Source of the DNA: Rhinopomastus cyanomelas
Lineage: Eukaryota > Chordata > Aves > Bucerotiformes > Rhinopomastidae
Direction: 5' to 3'
Assembly: GCA_013400115.1 (NCBI GenBank)
Contig: VXBP01002556.1
Location: 991,002-1,055,001 of the forward strand
Length of the DNA: 64,000 nt
Shown here: piece after piece, positions 40,701 through 53,430 of the stretch
How the letters are laid out: the number at the start of each line of letters is the position of its first letter
How positions within the stretch are numbered: the first letter of the stretch is position 1
Made by a program: the position numbers and the translations under genes
Notes under the pieces: generated by a model
What the model saw: only the letters and a program-made list of their open reading frames with translations
What the model was told of the DNA's origin: nothing
The model's database searches: none

Positions 40701-41538
40701 CTTCCCTGAAAGAACTTCTGCTCTGCTATGCACATAACCCAGCAAATATTTTGGCAGGGCACTGAAGCCATGCTAGACACGTTCCTTCAGCACGTTTTCA
40801 AGCCAAAGTATTACGTGCTGCAGGCAGCATTAATCTGCTTCCCTGGCTTCTGTGTGCTGCCTTGAACTGCCTGGCCCCAAGCCCAAAACTGGGAATTAGT
40901 TGCTCAGGTTAACTCCTGTTACGTTTCTGGTGAGCCTCGTGCTGGATTTAAGAAAAGGACACCTTAACAGGTCTCCTAACTGACACGGAAATTACTCTAA
41001 GCAGGCAGGTTAGCTAGTAGCTGCTGAAACTACTTATGAAGATAAATGAAGATGTAAGTATTGACCTGGCTCCTGCTGTGCCTTGTCCTCACCTACAGTC
41101 TTCCCACCTTGCTGTGCTCATGTTGTGTGCAAACCACGGCACAGACGCTGCATGCTTCTGGTGTGCTCTGTTGTCTGCTCTCTGTTTGGCCATGCAGGGC
41201 TGGAGGTCTGCCTGCTACCCAGGGGATAATCTGTAATGAAACCTCTGGTTCTGGTTAGTAGTGAAGCCCCATCTCATCTCGTACTCTTAATTATTGATGG
41301 TATCACAGAGAGTGACAGCTTGCTCAAGAACACTCAAATTGCTTTTCCCACAGCACCTGGGAGGCCGGAGCATGACTCCTCCAAAAACTCCAATGTGCAC
41401 TAAAACTGAGTCCCATTATTTCTTACAAGATTTTACCACGGAGAATGTTCAGTGGAGCTTTCCAGCTCCAGCAATCAGTTCCACAACTGAAAAGAACAGC
41501 TAAAAGAACTCTGTAGCTGCAATTCTTAGCCTCTCAAA
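31701..41538. other. Longest CR1-free stretch of the window (about 9.8 kb)
   Basis: No mobile element, RNA gene or known coding sequence was recognised. It includes a block that retains more CpG than its surroundings (about 35870-36760) and a short open frame at 38359-38523, both treated as findings. Confidence 0.6.
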
Positions 41539-42142
41539 ATGATGCAGTGTGCTCAGGTGTCCAAGAAGGCCAGTGGCATCCTGACTTGTATCAGAAACAG
41601 TGCAGACAGAAGGAGCAGGAAAGTGATTGTCTCTCTGTACTCAGCACTGGTGAGGCCACATCTCAATTATTGGGTTAAATTTTGAGCACTTTAATACAAG
41701 AAAGTTATTAAAGTGCTGGAGTGGGTGCAGAGAAGGGCAACAAGGTTGTTTGAAGGATCTGGAGAACGAGCCTTATGGTGAGCAGCTGCAGCAGCTGAGG
41801 CTGTTCAGTTTGAAGAAAAGGAGGCTGAGGGAAGACCTTATTGCTGTCTACAGTTACCTGAAAGAGTGGGGTGTTGGTCTCTTTGCTCAAGTAGCAAGCG
41901 ACAGGACAAGAGGAAATGGCCTCCAGTTCTGCTGGGGGAAGTTTAGGTTAGAGAAAACTCACTGAAAGGGTCATCAGGCATTGAAACAGGCTGCCCAGGG
42001 AGTGGACTGAATCTCCATTCCTGCACGTTTTAAAGTTGTGCACATCTAGAGCTTAGGGACATGGTTTAACACTGGGTTTGGTAGGCTAACGGTTGGACTC
42101 AATGATCTTGAAGGTATTTTCCAACAAAAACAGTGCTATGAT
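41539..42142 (+). mobile_element. CR1 LINE 3' fragment (about 600 bp)
   Basis: Plus-strand CR1 beginning in the end of ORF2 (GTGTCCAAGAAGGCCAGTGG, ACTGGTGAGGCCACATCTC). It passes through AGAGAAGGGCAACAAGG, a degenerate AACAGGCTGCCCAGGGAG block and GGTTGGACTCAATGATCTTG, and ends near CAGTGCTATGAT. It is 5'-truncated and carries small deletions. Confidence 0.9.
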
Positions 42143-44484
42143 CAGACTATCTGCAGAATGGACCTGTGGCTAGTCCCTTGTTCAGGCAAACTGAAGACCT
42201 GGCAGTTACAGCAGGCAGGGAGCAAGAGCCTGACTTGATCCTGAAATTTATATTGATTTTTATTTCCCCCAAGCACTGCAGTAAGCCAGGTTTCAGAGTA
42301 TCACTTGCTCCTGGAAGGCGTGAAAGGAATGATGGGGCAACCTGAGCACATGGCTGTTGGGTATGTCCAGTGCAGTCAGTGTAACACTGCTATAGTTAAT
42401 TATTTGGAATAAATGCTCTAGTTTAAATAGGTCACTGAAATGCTACAGTTCTCCTTGGAGATTAGACTGTGAAATAACCGAGTCCTGAAGGGACTCCTCC
42501 TTTAACACTCTCCAAGTGCAAATGCCAAGTGACTGCATTACACACAGCGGTTGCAACGCGCTGTGATACGTGTCTCCATCAAAATCACGCCTAGCATTTC
42601 AAAGTCATTAATCATGCAAGCATCACTACTGGCACAAAAATGCCTCTGACAATGTGATGATCATTACACTTATCGTACAGACAGGTAAAGTGAGGCATGA
42701 AAAGGTTAGCTGCCTGCCGGAGGGATTTTATCTCTGTCTGTAGTATGTAGTAAGCAGGTTTATCCATCTGATAGTTGCTCTAACTTGTGATTTCAGCTTG
42801 AGGCTCAGGGAACCACTCCATAAACACCACATAGCAAATAAGCATCCTAATGAGCAACCACACCGAATTCCTGTGTTCATGCACGTCTCGCTCACTCCCT
42901 GACAGCTGCCTCTTCCACACCAAAGCCAGGACAAAGCAGCAGCTCCCACCACATGTTATTTCCTAGCCATTCCTCCATCCTGGGTAACTCTCCATCAAGC
43001 AATCTCTACAAAACAGAGAAATACAAATGCCCTATACTACGGACAAGCTGTAGAATTCTATGTATGGCTCAGCATGAATTCTAATGACAGGAATTACACC
43101 CACTGCAGTTCTGCGTGTGGATGGTCTCAGATCCACACGGTCACAATCATCAAACAGGCAACAGCCTTTAGCTTCGTTCCTGATCTCTCTTATCTCCACA
43201 AAAATGCATAGTGCTTGCAGGGCTTGTAAATCCAGTCAAGAAACAGATCCCATTGTTCCTCTTCTCAATAAAAAAATACGGGTTTTGCTCTCCTTGTTTT
43301 CTTGAACTGCAGCTATGTGAGAAACCAAAGCCACAAAAGGGAGGTGGTAGGAAACACAAGTCAGGACCAGGAATGGGCTGCCTCTATCTGTGGTCAGAGC
43401 AGATATATGTCAGGTTTAAATGAAGATCAGAGTCACAGCCTTGTTTTACTGAAAAGACTGGATTCTTTACAAGGATTTCAAATTAATAAAGCAAAAGCCA
43501 TTGGATTCTGTGATTCTGTGGATTTTCTTTTGTGCAGACCAGCTCTTCAGGAACTCCACTGAGGAAAGAGTTATCTCCTTGATCCAGGTGACCAGGGAAA
43601 GGGGGTCATAGCTCCTTTGCCAGAGGATCCCATCCCTATCAGCAACTCTCCAGAAGGGTCTAAACCCTCTTGTCAAAGTGGAATGCATTACAGTTGACAG
43701 CGTCCTCCCTGTGACCACATGGTTATTTCTGATCACATTCAATGTCTAGACAGAGCTTCTAAATGGTATCAAAGGGAGTTTAATTTGCCGGTGTAAAGAA
43801 AGAGAAACAGATTTTCTGAGAATTAGCTGGATTTTATCTTTGCCAGTGACAGACTAATGTTCATTATGAAAAATTAAGCAATTAAAGGAAATCCCCATGA
43901 CAGAGCTGAAACATATGCAAAAAGTTTTAAACACTGGTATGTTTACACAAAGACAACACAAACCCTTCTGTGCTCCTAACAATACAGGAGCATGGTGCTT
44001 CGTATTACAGCACTGGCTGCAGCCAGAGATGTTCCCCAGCAGAATGTGAATTGTTTTCCACTTCCAGGATCAATAAATTCAAGTTTATAGTTCAGATAAT
44101 TCAGATATAATTTAGATGCTATCTTTGGAAGGAAACAGCAATAGGTTTTAACAATGAATTGAATGGGGGGGACAAACTCTGAAGTCAATTACCCTAAATT
44201 CATTAGGTCATTTATTAAACAGACTTTGCCATTTACCCTTCAGCCAGCAGAGCTAAATGCCAGCTCTGTTCATGCCTCTTAAACAGTTCACACCTCCTCT
44301 CCAAATGTTACCATAGGCAAAATAATAATGAAAAAAGATTGTGCCTTTCTCTTTGCATCCGAGAAGCAGCCCGAAGATATCTAGTCAAAGACAGAGCCAC
44401 ACTAGGATGCAAGAAGCCACACACTTGCAAGCAACACCTCATTAGCAAATGACTGGTGTAAATACTCATTATAGACATGAGCAC
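42143..44484. other. Unique intron sequence
   Basis: No supported feature. The 91-codon minus-strand frame at 43467-43742 resembles nothing I know. Confidence 0.5.
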
Positions 44485-44600
44485 CACACAGAATCATTAT
44501 GGCTGGAAAGGACCTCCGGGGTCATTGAGTCCAACCTTTATCCTAGCATCTAACTGCTAGACCCATTCATTTGCTCTGTACGTAGGTATCAAATGCACAG
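44485..44600 (-). mobile_element. CR1 tail, minus strand
   Basis: AGAATCATTATGGCTGGAAA, GACCTCCGGGGTCATTGAG and TCCAACCTTTATCCTAGC form a reverse-complement CR1 3' end. The right limit is approximate. Confidence 0.85.
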
Positions 44601-46647
44601 AACATGCTTCCACAAGCCCAGTACGAATTCAAAGTTTGTGCATCTAACAGAAGTAGCTCACATGTGCTGAATCTGCTGTGTTCAGGATTTCCTTAAGGAG
44701 AAGGATGAAGTGGGTGTCTCAAGAGCAGTGCTGTGAAAAGCTGAAATAGGGAAGTTTATCCCATCCTTGGGAAGGATCTGCAGCTACTCAGCCCACTGCT
44801 GCACAAAAGTCCTGCTGAGGTTTCATTCTGATCCCCCTCCAGCTGCCAGCAGCCCAAGAGACACTGTGGGCAGCCCAGGGACTTGGCCTATCCCTGGACT
44901 GAGTCACACTGCTGGTGCCTTCAACTATTCAGTGTCCTCCAGTGTTCTTTCCCCCACAGCAAAATAGGAGGTGGTCATCCTAGGGGAAGCTGCATTAATC
45001 ATTTATGATGGCCAGGACTGCAGTCGTCATTAAGTTACTGCTTAATGACAATAAATGCAAAATAAAAAAAAACCCCAACTACTATAACCAGTTATAATGC
45101 AACACGAAACAGTTCATCCTTACAGACCACCTCAAGAAGAAATAAGAAAATCCAGCCCTTCCAAAGCCAGCTCCAAGACTCTGTACAGAGTACAAAGGGT
45201 GTCCCACCCACTACTGGATGGAGAAATACAGCTCCATGAGATGCTACAGAGATGCTGCACACCTCCAGTTCCCACTGTTTTCCATTAATTTCTACACTGT
45301 CATTCCCTTCTACCCACCAAAGAAACGGAATCAAACTATTAACTTATCTGCACCTCTCACACCCTTTCAGTAAAATAGGAAACTACATAAACGCTGTACA
45401 TCAAAGAGCTTCCTTCATTAAAATGTGAAAAATAATTTGTGTACTTTAGATGAAAGGTGTTCTGGGACTATGAAGTACTCTGGCAAATTTAATTAAACCC
45501 CATAGTTATTCTCTCACAAAAATCAAGCTTTTGGGGGAAAAAAGTTATAAAAAATTTAACTGATTCACAGTTAGGGTTTGGGTTTTAATTTTTGCAAAGT
45601 CTTTACCTTTTACACTGAGCCAGTGGTGAGAAGTAAAACTCCTTTAATGACCTCTGAGCAAAGTCACATTTACAGAATGAAAATTCTCTGTGAAACTTCC
45701 AAACTAAGAGGAAAAATTCCCTAGTAATTATACATGTAACACATTATGGGTTGCAATGATCTAAAATCAAAATGCATTTGCTATGTAAAATTTGGTGAAA
45801 CTGAAAGCTTGTATTGTGAAAGACTGGCAGATGTAGCTGCCACATTGTGGAAGCAGAGAGCTATAGAAACCATACACAGTCAGATTAGTCTCAGGCCAAT
45901 GTAAACACTTCTGACATAAATTAAAGCAGAAAAATTCCATTTCGTTCCTTCTAGTCACTGAGATGATCATTCTTCAGCATTGCTGACCAGAAGCTCAGGT
46001 TTACAACTAAAAACTAATTTCCACTGGCAGAGACCTAGCTCAAGCCAGACCCAAACCTCAACATCTCCTTAGCACCAGAGCTGCACACCCCTCTGGTCTG
46101 ACACCGGGACACGAACAGCACCACAGCTTGCTCAGCCCCAAGAAGAAAATGCCAAAACAACTGAAGAACATTCTCAGAGAAAAGGCGCTTCAGTAACAGG
46201 TAACTAAACTGTTACCAGTGGGGCAAGAGCTGCTACAAAGTTAGTATCTTCAGGACACCCCGCAGGCATGGAAAAGCAAAACAATCAACATGTGTGTCCA
46301 AGTGAAGGGGCGGGTAAGCTCTGCAGCATGCTCTGCTGTCTCCATTCATTTAGAAGAGGGTTGAACTAGAGGCTACCACAGCTCTTTGCAGACCCACACT
46401 TCCCGTTTTCTCACTAATTACCCTGATGCAGAGAGCACAGAGGAAACCAAGCTCAGTCCTACGTATTCTTACACCTCCTGCTCCTTGCTTGAGCAGAGAG
46501 CAAGTACCACCAGCCTGGTACTTACACCACCACCTTTCACCACCTAGGGTGGTGAAACAGTTATCCAGGGGAGCAAAGCCATGAATACTGCTCCAGTGTT
46601 GTGTTGAACGTAATCTCTATGTCACCTAATTCCAGTGCCAGGGAGGA
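44601..46647. other. Unique intron sequence
   Basis: Contains the perfect hairpin at 46535. No gene or repeat was recognised. Confidence 0.5.
46535..46557. repeat. Perfect 10-bp inverted repeat with 3-nt loop
   Basis: TTTCACCACC at 46535-46544, loop TAG, GGTGGTGAAA at 46548-46557. It would form a tight hairpin in single-stranded DNA or RNA. Confidence 0.9.
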
Positions 46648-47074
46648 TAGCCAAGAGGCCACAAAGATGATAAAGATGATCCAAGGGCTGGGGTGACTTT
46701 GCTATAAGGGAGGGAACTGGGGTTGTTCAGCCTAGGGAAGAGAAGACTGTCAGAGACTTTACAGCTGCCTTCCGACACCTGAAGGGAACCTACAAGGACT
46801 TTTCACAAGAGGAGCTAGCGATAAGACAAGGGGAAATGCTTTGAAACTGAAGGAGAGGACACTTAAACTAGATCACGGGAAAAAGTTCTTCAGTGCAAGT
46901 GTCGAGAGACTCTAGAACAGGCTGCCCAGAGAGGCTGTGGATGCCCTCTTCTTGGATGAGGGCTCAAGCAAACAAGTCTGTTGGAGATGCATCCCTGCTC
47001 ATGGCAGGGAGGTTGGAGTAGATGATCTCTAAGGTCCCTTCCAACCTAAGTCACTCTATGATTCTGTGATACTG
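46648..47074 (+). mobile_element. CR1 LINE 3' fragment (about 430 bp)
   Basis: Plus-strand CR1 tail. It has GTTGTTCAGCCTAGGGAAGA, GAACAGGCTGCCCAGAGAGG and GGAGTAGATGATCTCTAAGG, and ends TCACTCTATGATTCTGTGAT. The 5' end is truncated. Confidence 0.92.
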
Positions 47075-48367
47075 CAGCTTCGCACCCCACATCCTCACCT
47101 ACTGTCTGCTAAACACTAAAGGCACAGAGCCTGCAGAGCTGTTCTCAAAAGAAGATCAAGACAAGACATACTCCTAACTACAAGCAAACAGATCCACTAA
47201 TTTTTACTAGCCACAGTCAACATGATCAAATTTGCGCCAGTGGACAACTCAGCTTGTGAAGTGCGAGTCCAAATTAGTGCTTTGTGTTAGTGCAAACGCC
47301 TAATGCAAACCAACAGCAATGAGAACTCCCTCCCCATGTGCACTGTGTTTGGCTTTCTCTCAGTTATTTCTTATTGGCAACACTTCAATGTTAATAAGAC
47401 ACCACAAGTGTGTAAAATGTAATAAAGATGTTTACATTAAACAGCAGACTACAGATTAAAAGAATCTGTTCCATGAGCTATAGAAGCTCATCTCCAACAT
47501 CTAATTTCAGCTAAACACATACATATGAATGGAAAGAGATTTGACAATGGAAGGATGCTTTGGTTTTTATTTTATTTTACCTTGCTGGCAAGGACCTAAC
47601 AAGTTCCATGACTTGAACACAGAAATTAGACAAATGGCCTTAAAAGGTGATACAACTTTATAGCAATAAAAGCAATGAAAGATTGGAAGAGCTTTCCAAG
47701 CAAGTACCTGATATACAATTATTTGTAGTCTGTGAACCACACACAGCTTCACAAAAAGAACCCTTTTATCCAGCTTTTATCCAGCTGCCTATGCACTGAA
47801 TACACAACCTCCCATTCTTGATCAGTCCAGTGTTACCACCTGTTTCTGCTCCAAACCACCCTCACAAATTCCTGATTAATTCTGTCCACTTCTACTGCTC
47901 CCTAAAAAGCCACACAATCTTCTGCAAGCGTCAAATGGCAGGATGTGTCCTCGATTTTATTGGCCACTGGAGATTACTCTCTCTTGGACTTGTTTCAGGG
48001 AAGGATTAGGCAGTACACCAAAGCGGCTCCACGAAGTCTTACACACTGTCGAAAGATCCTCCCCTGAACATCCCAGGAGGACCGGGCTGTGTGTATGCCC
48101 TCCACACGCTCATAAGCTTGCAGTTTTGCATTAACAGCATCACTTCTCAATGTCCTCGGGCTTCTACTGGTGTCTTGGAAGAACTAAGATGGATTACTTC
48201 TGCAGTCTCCAGAGGATTCCCCCTAGTCACTCACATGAGAAAGCAGATCATGGTCTGAAGTGATGCCAGGATAAAGCCTGTGCTTAGATGCTCAGACTGA
48301 GCACCAGATACTGGAACACAATTTTCTTCTGCTATTGTCTAACTAACTACTATGGCTGGCACTAGAG
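47075..48367. other. Unique intron sequence
   Basis: Lies between a plus-strand and a minus-strand CR1 tail. Nothing else was recognised. Confidence 0.5.
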
Positions 48368-48592
48368 AGTCATAGAATCACTTAGGTTGGAAAAGACCTT
48401 CAAGATCATTGAGTTCAAACATTAACCCAACAGTACCAAGCCCAGTGCTAAACCATGTTCCTGAGCTCCAGATCTACACAACTTTTAACATATCTAGGAA
48501 TGACTATTCAACCACCAACCTGGGCAGCCTGTTCCAAAGCCTGATGACCCTTTCAAAAAAGTTTTTTTCTAATGTCTAACCTAAACTTTGGG
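48368..48592 (-). mobile_element. CR1 LINE 3' fragment, minus strand
   Basis: The plus strand reads GTCATAGAATCACTTAGG, GTTGGAAAAGACCTTCAAG, then GGGCAGCCTGTTCCAAAGC and TAATGTCTAACCTAAAC. This is a reverse-complemented CR1 tail whose 3' end is at the left. Confidence 0.93.
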
Positions 48593-50130
48593 CACAAGAT
48601 TTCTGCAGGAACAACTGTGTATAGTTTAACAGATGATGATGCACAGGATAGCATAGGGATCACTTCTGTGCTTATGCACTAAGTAACCAACAGAACACAC
48701 AATAACACAAAATAATCTTGGACACAAACCTCAAGGGCGAGAAAGGTGACAGGAGGAAACACAAACTGGACCTTTCTTCCTAATTACATAAATGAGTCAG
48801 AAGCTGGGATGAAATGTCCTATCATCAGGAGCATGACGAACAATAAAGAAGATTCTCCAAACACTTTCCAAAGAAGGGAAAACATGTAAAATACAGCTAG
48901 CTTTCAAAACTGTACAGGGCAAGCTGGCTTGGGGGTATAAAGCCAAGAGAGCTGAATAGCTTGAATGGCACAATTCTGCACAACTGGCCTCACTAAGGAA
49001 ACTTTGCAAATATGTAAGAATGATACTAAAAGCTCTTCAAAGTAAACATCTTTGTAAGCTGAAGCATTCTTTTAGGGTTCTATTAATAAAGAGTTAAATT
49101 AATTCACTGCAGTGAAAGAAGGCAAGCCTTGTTCCTTTACTAATTTACAGCTACAAATGACAGGGAAATTATAAACATGCAGACACAGACTTTACCAAAA
49201 CCTCCTTGTTCTTCCACAAGTGATTTTAAAGAAAAAGAAAAATGCTAACAATTGCGTTCCTAAAATTGGAAATCATAAACGAAGGAAAGCTTGCACTATT
49301 AAAAGCTGCCAGAGACAGCTCACAGAACAACGATAACACAGTACTACAGGCTCAGAAATAGCTGTGCCCAGGAATGCTTTATTCATGCCTGACACAGATA
49401 CAGGATGACAGGCCAGATTTTGGCTAGGACCGTGCTCTGTGATCCATCTGGCATGCTGCTTCCCAGAGGGGCTGCATAGGCAAGCCATCACAGCCAGGCC
49501 GGCGACCAAAAATCTCCAGTTCTGAGTGTTCCAGTTCTGCTACAAGTGTTAGTATCTCCCTTTCCAGAGCCACCTTCCAGCAGCACCCACTGGCAGTTCA
49601 CTTGTTGTATGGCCTGAAGTTATTTTCAAGTTACTGGGTTTAGAAGCCTGGGATAATTAACTGGCTTTGAAACACTGTCTCTGGGCAATGAAGTTTGCCT
49701 ATGCTCACCAGGAAAATGAAGAACTCCCGTAACACTAATGCCCCAAAACTCTACAATGAAGCAAATTCTACCAGTGGGTCTGCCCAGATTCATCCACTAG
49801 CTCCTACATGCTTTTGTAAAACTAAACAAGCAAGGGAAAAAAAGTATTGCATCGCAAACTGTTCTCATTTTTACTTTATTCTGTGTCAAGAAAATGCTAG
49901 TAATGTTCCCACATAAATATTTATCAGACCACTCAAACTGCAATAAATGAAAGTATACTTCAACTTGCATACACAATAACCAAAATCTATTTTAAATATG
50001 GCAACAAGATGCAAGGAGTATGAAGCAGTAAATTTAGTCTCCTCTGCCAAGTAGACATCAGAGTGCAGGCAGGTCTGGTTTATTGTAAGCTACATCATCT
50101 GGTGTTTCTAGTTTCCATTATTAGTCATTT

Positions 50131-50160
50131 GAAGCCAGTTTTCCAACACTAACTGGCTTC
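50131..50160. repeat. Perfect 10-bp inverted repeat with 10-nt loop
   Basis: GAAGCCAGTT and AACTGGCTTC are exact reverse complements separated by TTCCAACACT. The flanks do not extend the stem. Confidence 0.9.
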
Positions 50161-51457
50161 TTTTTAGACTCTATCCAGAGTTTGTCAGGAATTTCTATCA
50201 CTCTTGAGGTACCTTAAAAGGTATCAAAACAGAAGATCAGATTGCTGTCCTTGGTGCCCCAAATAAATCCATGGAGTCTGTAATAATTTGAACCTCATCA
50301 TAATTGAATACACTTCCAACATTCCAGTTCTGTGGAAGGCAGGCTTGCCTTAATCATTTGAATTTCAGGGCTGAAAGCACCCAAAGATAACCTACATATA
50401 AGTTAATAGGGTCATCTCCAGCTTGAGTTCTTATCAGAGCACCTCTATAGGGGTGGAAATTAGTGCCAGCTAATGCATAAATTTAAAGTCTCAGTGAAAA
50501 TTAGGGTATTCAGATCCCTGAATAACTTTAGGGAGAAAGGTTAGTAGGTTTTGAAAGTGTTGAGTTCATCCTTAGGGGATTTGCAAGAACATTAATGATT
50601 CCCATAGCATTTCATTAGTACAACCATTTGATCTCCAATGCAATTTACCAACACTTCTCAATCCCATCTATGCAATGGATTTTCATCATTCCTTGAACCA
50701 CAGGGCACTGCCACACTAACTCTGATCAAACCTACAGAAGTCTCTACAGCAGAAGACACCGAGTGTGTAGACTCTGCTCCTCTAGAACTCATTTCATTCA
50801 TTTGTAGATCCACGGGTACTATAAGGGTAAATATAGAAACTTTTTTTGAGTGCCAGGCTGTTACATCAACTGTGCAGAGCAGAAACACATGCCAGACTAA
50901 AAAGTGGAACTTGAGTCAAAAATGCTGTTTAACTGAACCACAAATCATTAAAAAAAGAGAAGAAAGATGTCAGCATTCAGGCTACGACTGATCTCATCTA
51001 ACTCACCATTTTGAGAAGTCAGATAGTCTCACTAACTGTCCAAGTTCCCATTGCAGCCAGAGACAAGGTACTGCTAGATGGTACTTAGTCACCCAAGGTA
51101 GATGGTATCACAAACCCATATGCATTTGCTGGAGTCACCACCAGCTCCTGAGACAGCAGAAATACACCACTTTACTGTAGTATCAGTACTTTGAGGGTGT
51201 AAAACCCCACTGTAGTCTGACATTGAGTGAGTCTCTTGGCCTGAGGCACTGGGGAGTTTCTGTGGCAAGCTCTGATGTTTGACTCTGAATTCCAAGATAA
51301 GGGTTATTTTTCAATACTGTGAAAACCAGTATGACTGGTTTGGAGCTTCCTGTTTATTTTTTCCTCCTTCTTCACTTTTGTCTCTCTTCCCAGAAAGACA
51401 CATGGTACTGGGCTAGGCACAGTGGCCATCCTGCCCTGGGAATGTGGTTAATGGAGA

Positions 51458-51477
51458 AGAGAGAGAGAGAGAGAGAG
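51458..51477 (+). repeat. (AG)10 microsatellite
   Basis: Ten perfect AG units, a likely polymorphic locus. Confidence 0.95.
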
Positions 51478-53430
51478 TAGAACCCCAGAGATCATCAGAA
51501 GGAAGGTTTCATCTGAATTCCATTGTTTGCTAAAATGGATTGTTCTTCCATCATTTGTGGCCACAGGAGTCGCCATGATGGACATGGAAACTTGCTTGGA
51601 AACACATGGAACAGCAAACAAGGCTTTAAAATGCCCAGTAATGCTGAGGTGTATGTGCATGGACTTAATGGATGCTATATTTCCACAAAGAGCAAGATCT
51701 CTGTTTTAAGTCCCTTCCTTTTTGGGGAGGGTGGTGTGTGTGTGAAGATAGCAGCTTGGCCTAGTTATGTAAGAACATGTGATTAATCTTTGTACGTCTT
51801 TGTGTTGGGGCTTTTATGTGGGGTGAATTAAATGTCTTGTTTTTACCTTGAATTAAATGTGTCTTGCTTTTTTCCAAATTGAATTAGTCTTTGGCTTTGC
51901 CTGCAGTTTATAAGTGATTTTTTTAACTCTCTTTGCTTTGTTTTTGTTTCAGCTCATCAGCACATTACATAAATTAATTGGTTAATTCCATCTTGGGCTA
52001 ACCTGACTAACCCTGAGCCGAGAAAATGTGGGTTCTTAGGGTAGCAGAGGACCTCTGACAGACATCACTTCCCAAAGAGTAGTTGTAACTATTAGAGGTA
52101 TCACTATGATGAAGACTTAGAGCACACTGTCATCCCACAGAAATATTTAACAGATCTTTGCTTATCTTGTGTTACAACAATTGGGAAATATAGAGGGGCT
52201 TTTACACAGTTCTCCTCTTAAAGAGCTGCAATCAGCAGACTGGTGAGGAGCATGGAAGAACACACCAGGCAGAAACCAGTACAAGAGATAAAGAAAAAGG
52301 GAAAGTTATAATCTACTTCTGGCAAGTAAGATCAAGACTTCAGATTTTGATGGTAGACTGAGAAGAGGGTGGGATGCTCTATCGCTGCATTCTCAGAAAA
52401 TGAAAAATCATTAAAAAATCAGTTGCATAAATGTGATCTCCTGTACTGTTAAAAATCTTTTTTTCCACTTCTTATTTCTAGAAGTGCATTTATGTGTGAG
52501 TTTCATATGAAGAGACAATTCCCTGAAATTAGGCTAAAAACACACAATCTGGTAGAGAGGAGTGACTACAGAATTCCCAGCGTGTAAACATTACAGCTCA
52601 TATTCCTGTTTACAGTTGGCTTGCAGTTAACAGGGATAGGTTACATCTGACCACGGCAAGGTGTAGACCTCTGTCTCTGAGCTAGTCATACAAGGACCTC
52701 TACACATATTTAGAGCATGATTAATGCAATTTACTTCAGACTTTTCCTTCAGGGTAAAATGAATCACATTCCTTAATTGCCCATTTCTTTCTGATGATTA
52801 GAGAGAGGAAAGCCAGCAGTGTCTAGTTCTGACTGCAGATGACCACATTCCGTCACATGGATTACATATCTGGAGTCCAAGAAAATGATAAGGTTGCAAA
52901 ACAAAAGAGAGGTTCTGAAGATAAATGGCAGGATCGCATTACATGCTCCTCAGAAGAGGGATCTTAAACAGCAAGCTTGTGACAGACTAACAGCCAATAA
53001 ACAGGCCTTAGAAGATAGAAAATCAATAAGTTTGAACTATACAACTAGGCTGCTAACAAACTCCATCTTCATCGAGGCAGGAATCAACAAATAAAAACAC
53101 TACTAAAAATCCTTCTCTTATTTTTCAACTGCTAGAAAAATCTTAAACCAATCTTTTAGCTATGAATCATGAGTTCACTTGTAAACCCATGAGGAATTTA
53201 ATCTGCTGGCTAATGCACTAGTGGGAAACTAGGGGTGAAGCTGGAATAAGTCAAAAACCGCTGCCTTCTACTCCAGGAAGGTTTTTATTGATTTACACAT
53301 TTGTAGTGTCTCTGCCTCCTGGAAATGAAAGTAGATCCACTGACAACAAATTTGGAAGCGATTCACAAGGCTGTGGGAGCAACTACATGTAAAATTGCAC
53401 TTCATTAAATACTTGTATCCGGCAGACACT

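Larger units (their letters stand above)
48593..53430. other. Unique intron sequence
   Basis: Holds the hairpin at 50131, the (AG)10 run and a G/T-rich patch at about 51700-51960. No coding sequence was recognised. Confidence 0.55.

Noticed and set aside
43503..43518. ATTCTGTGATTCTGTG resembling a CR1 tail
   Set aside because: The sequence before it does not look like CR1 in either orientation; the repeat is too short to call.
43467..43742. 91-codon minus-strand frame
   Set aside because: No recognisable motif or family, no splice context and not in the FAT3 sequence.
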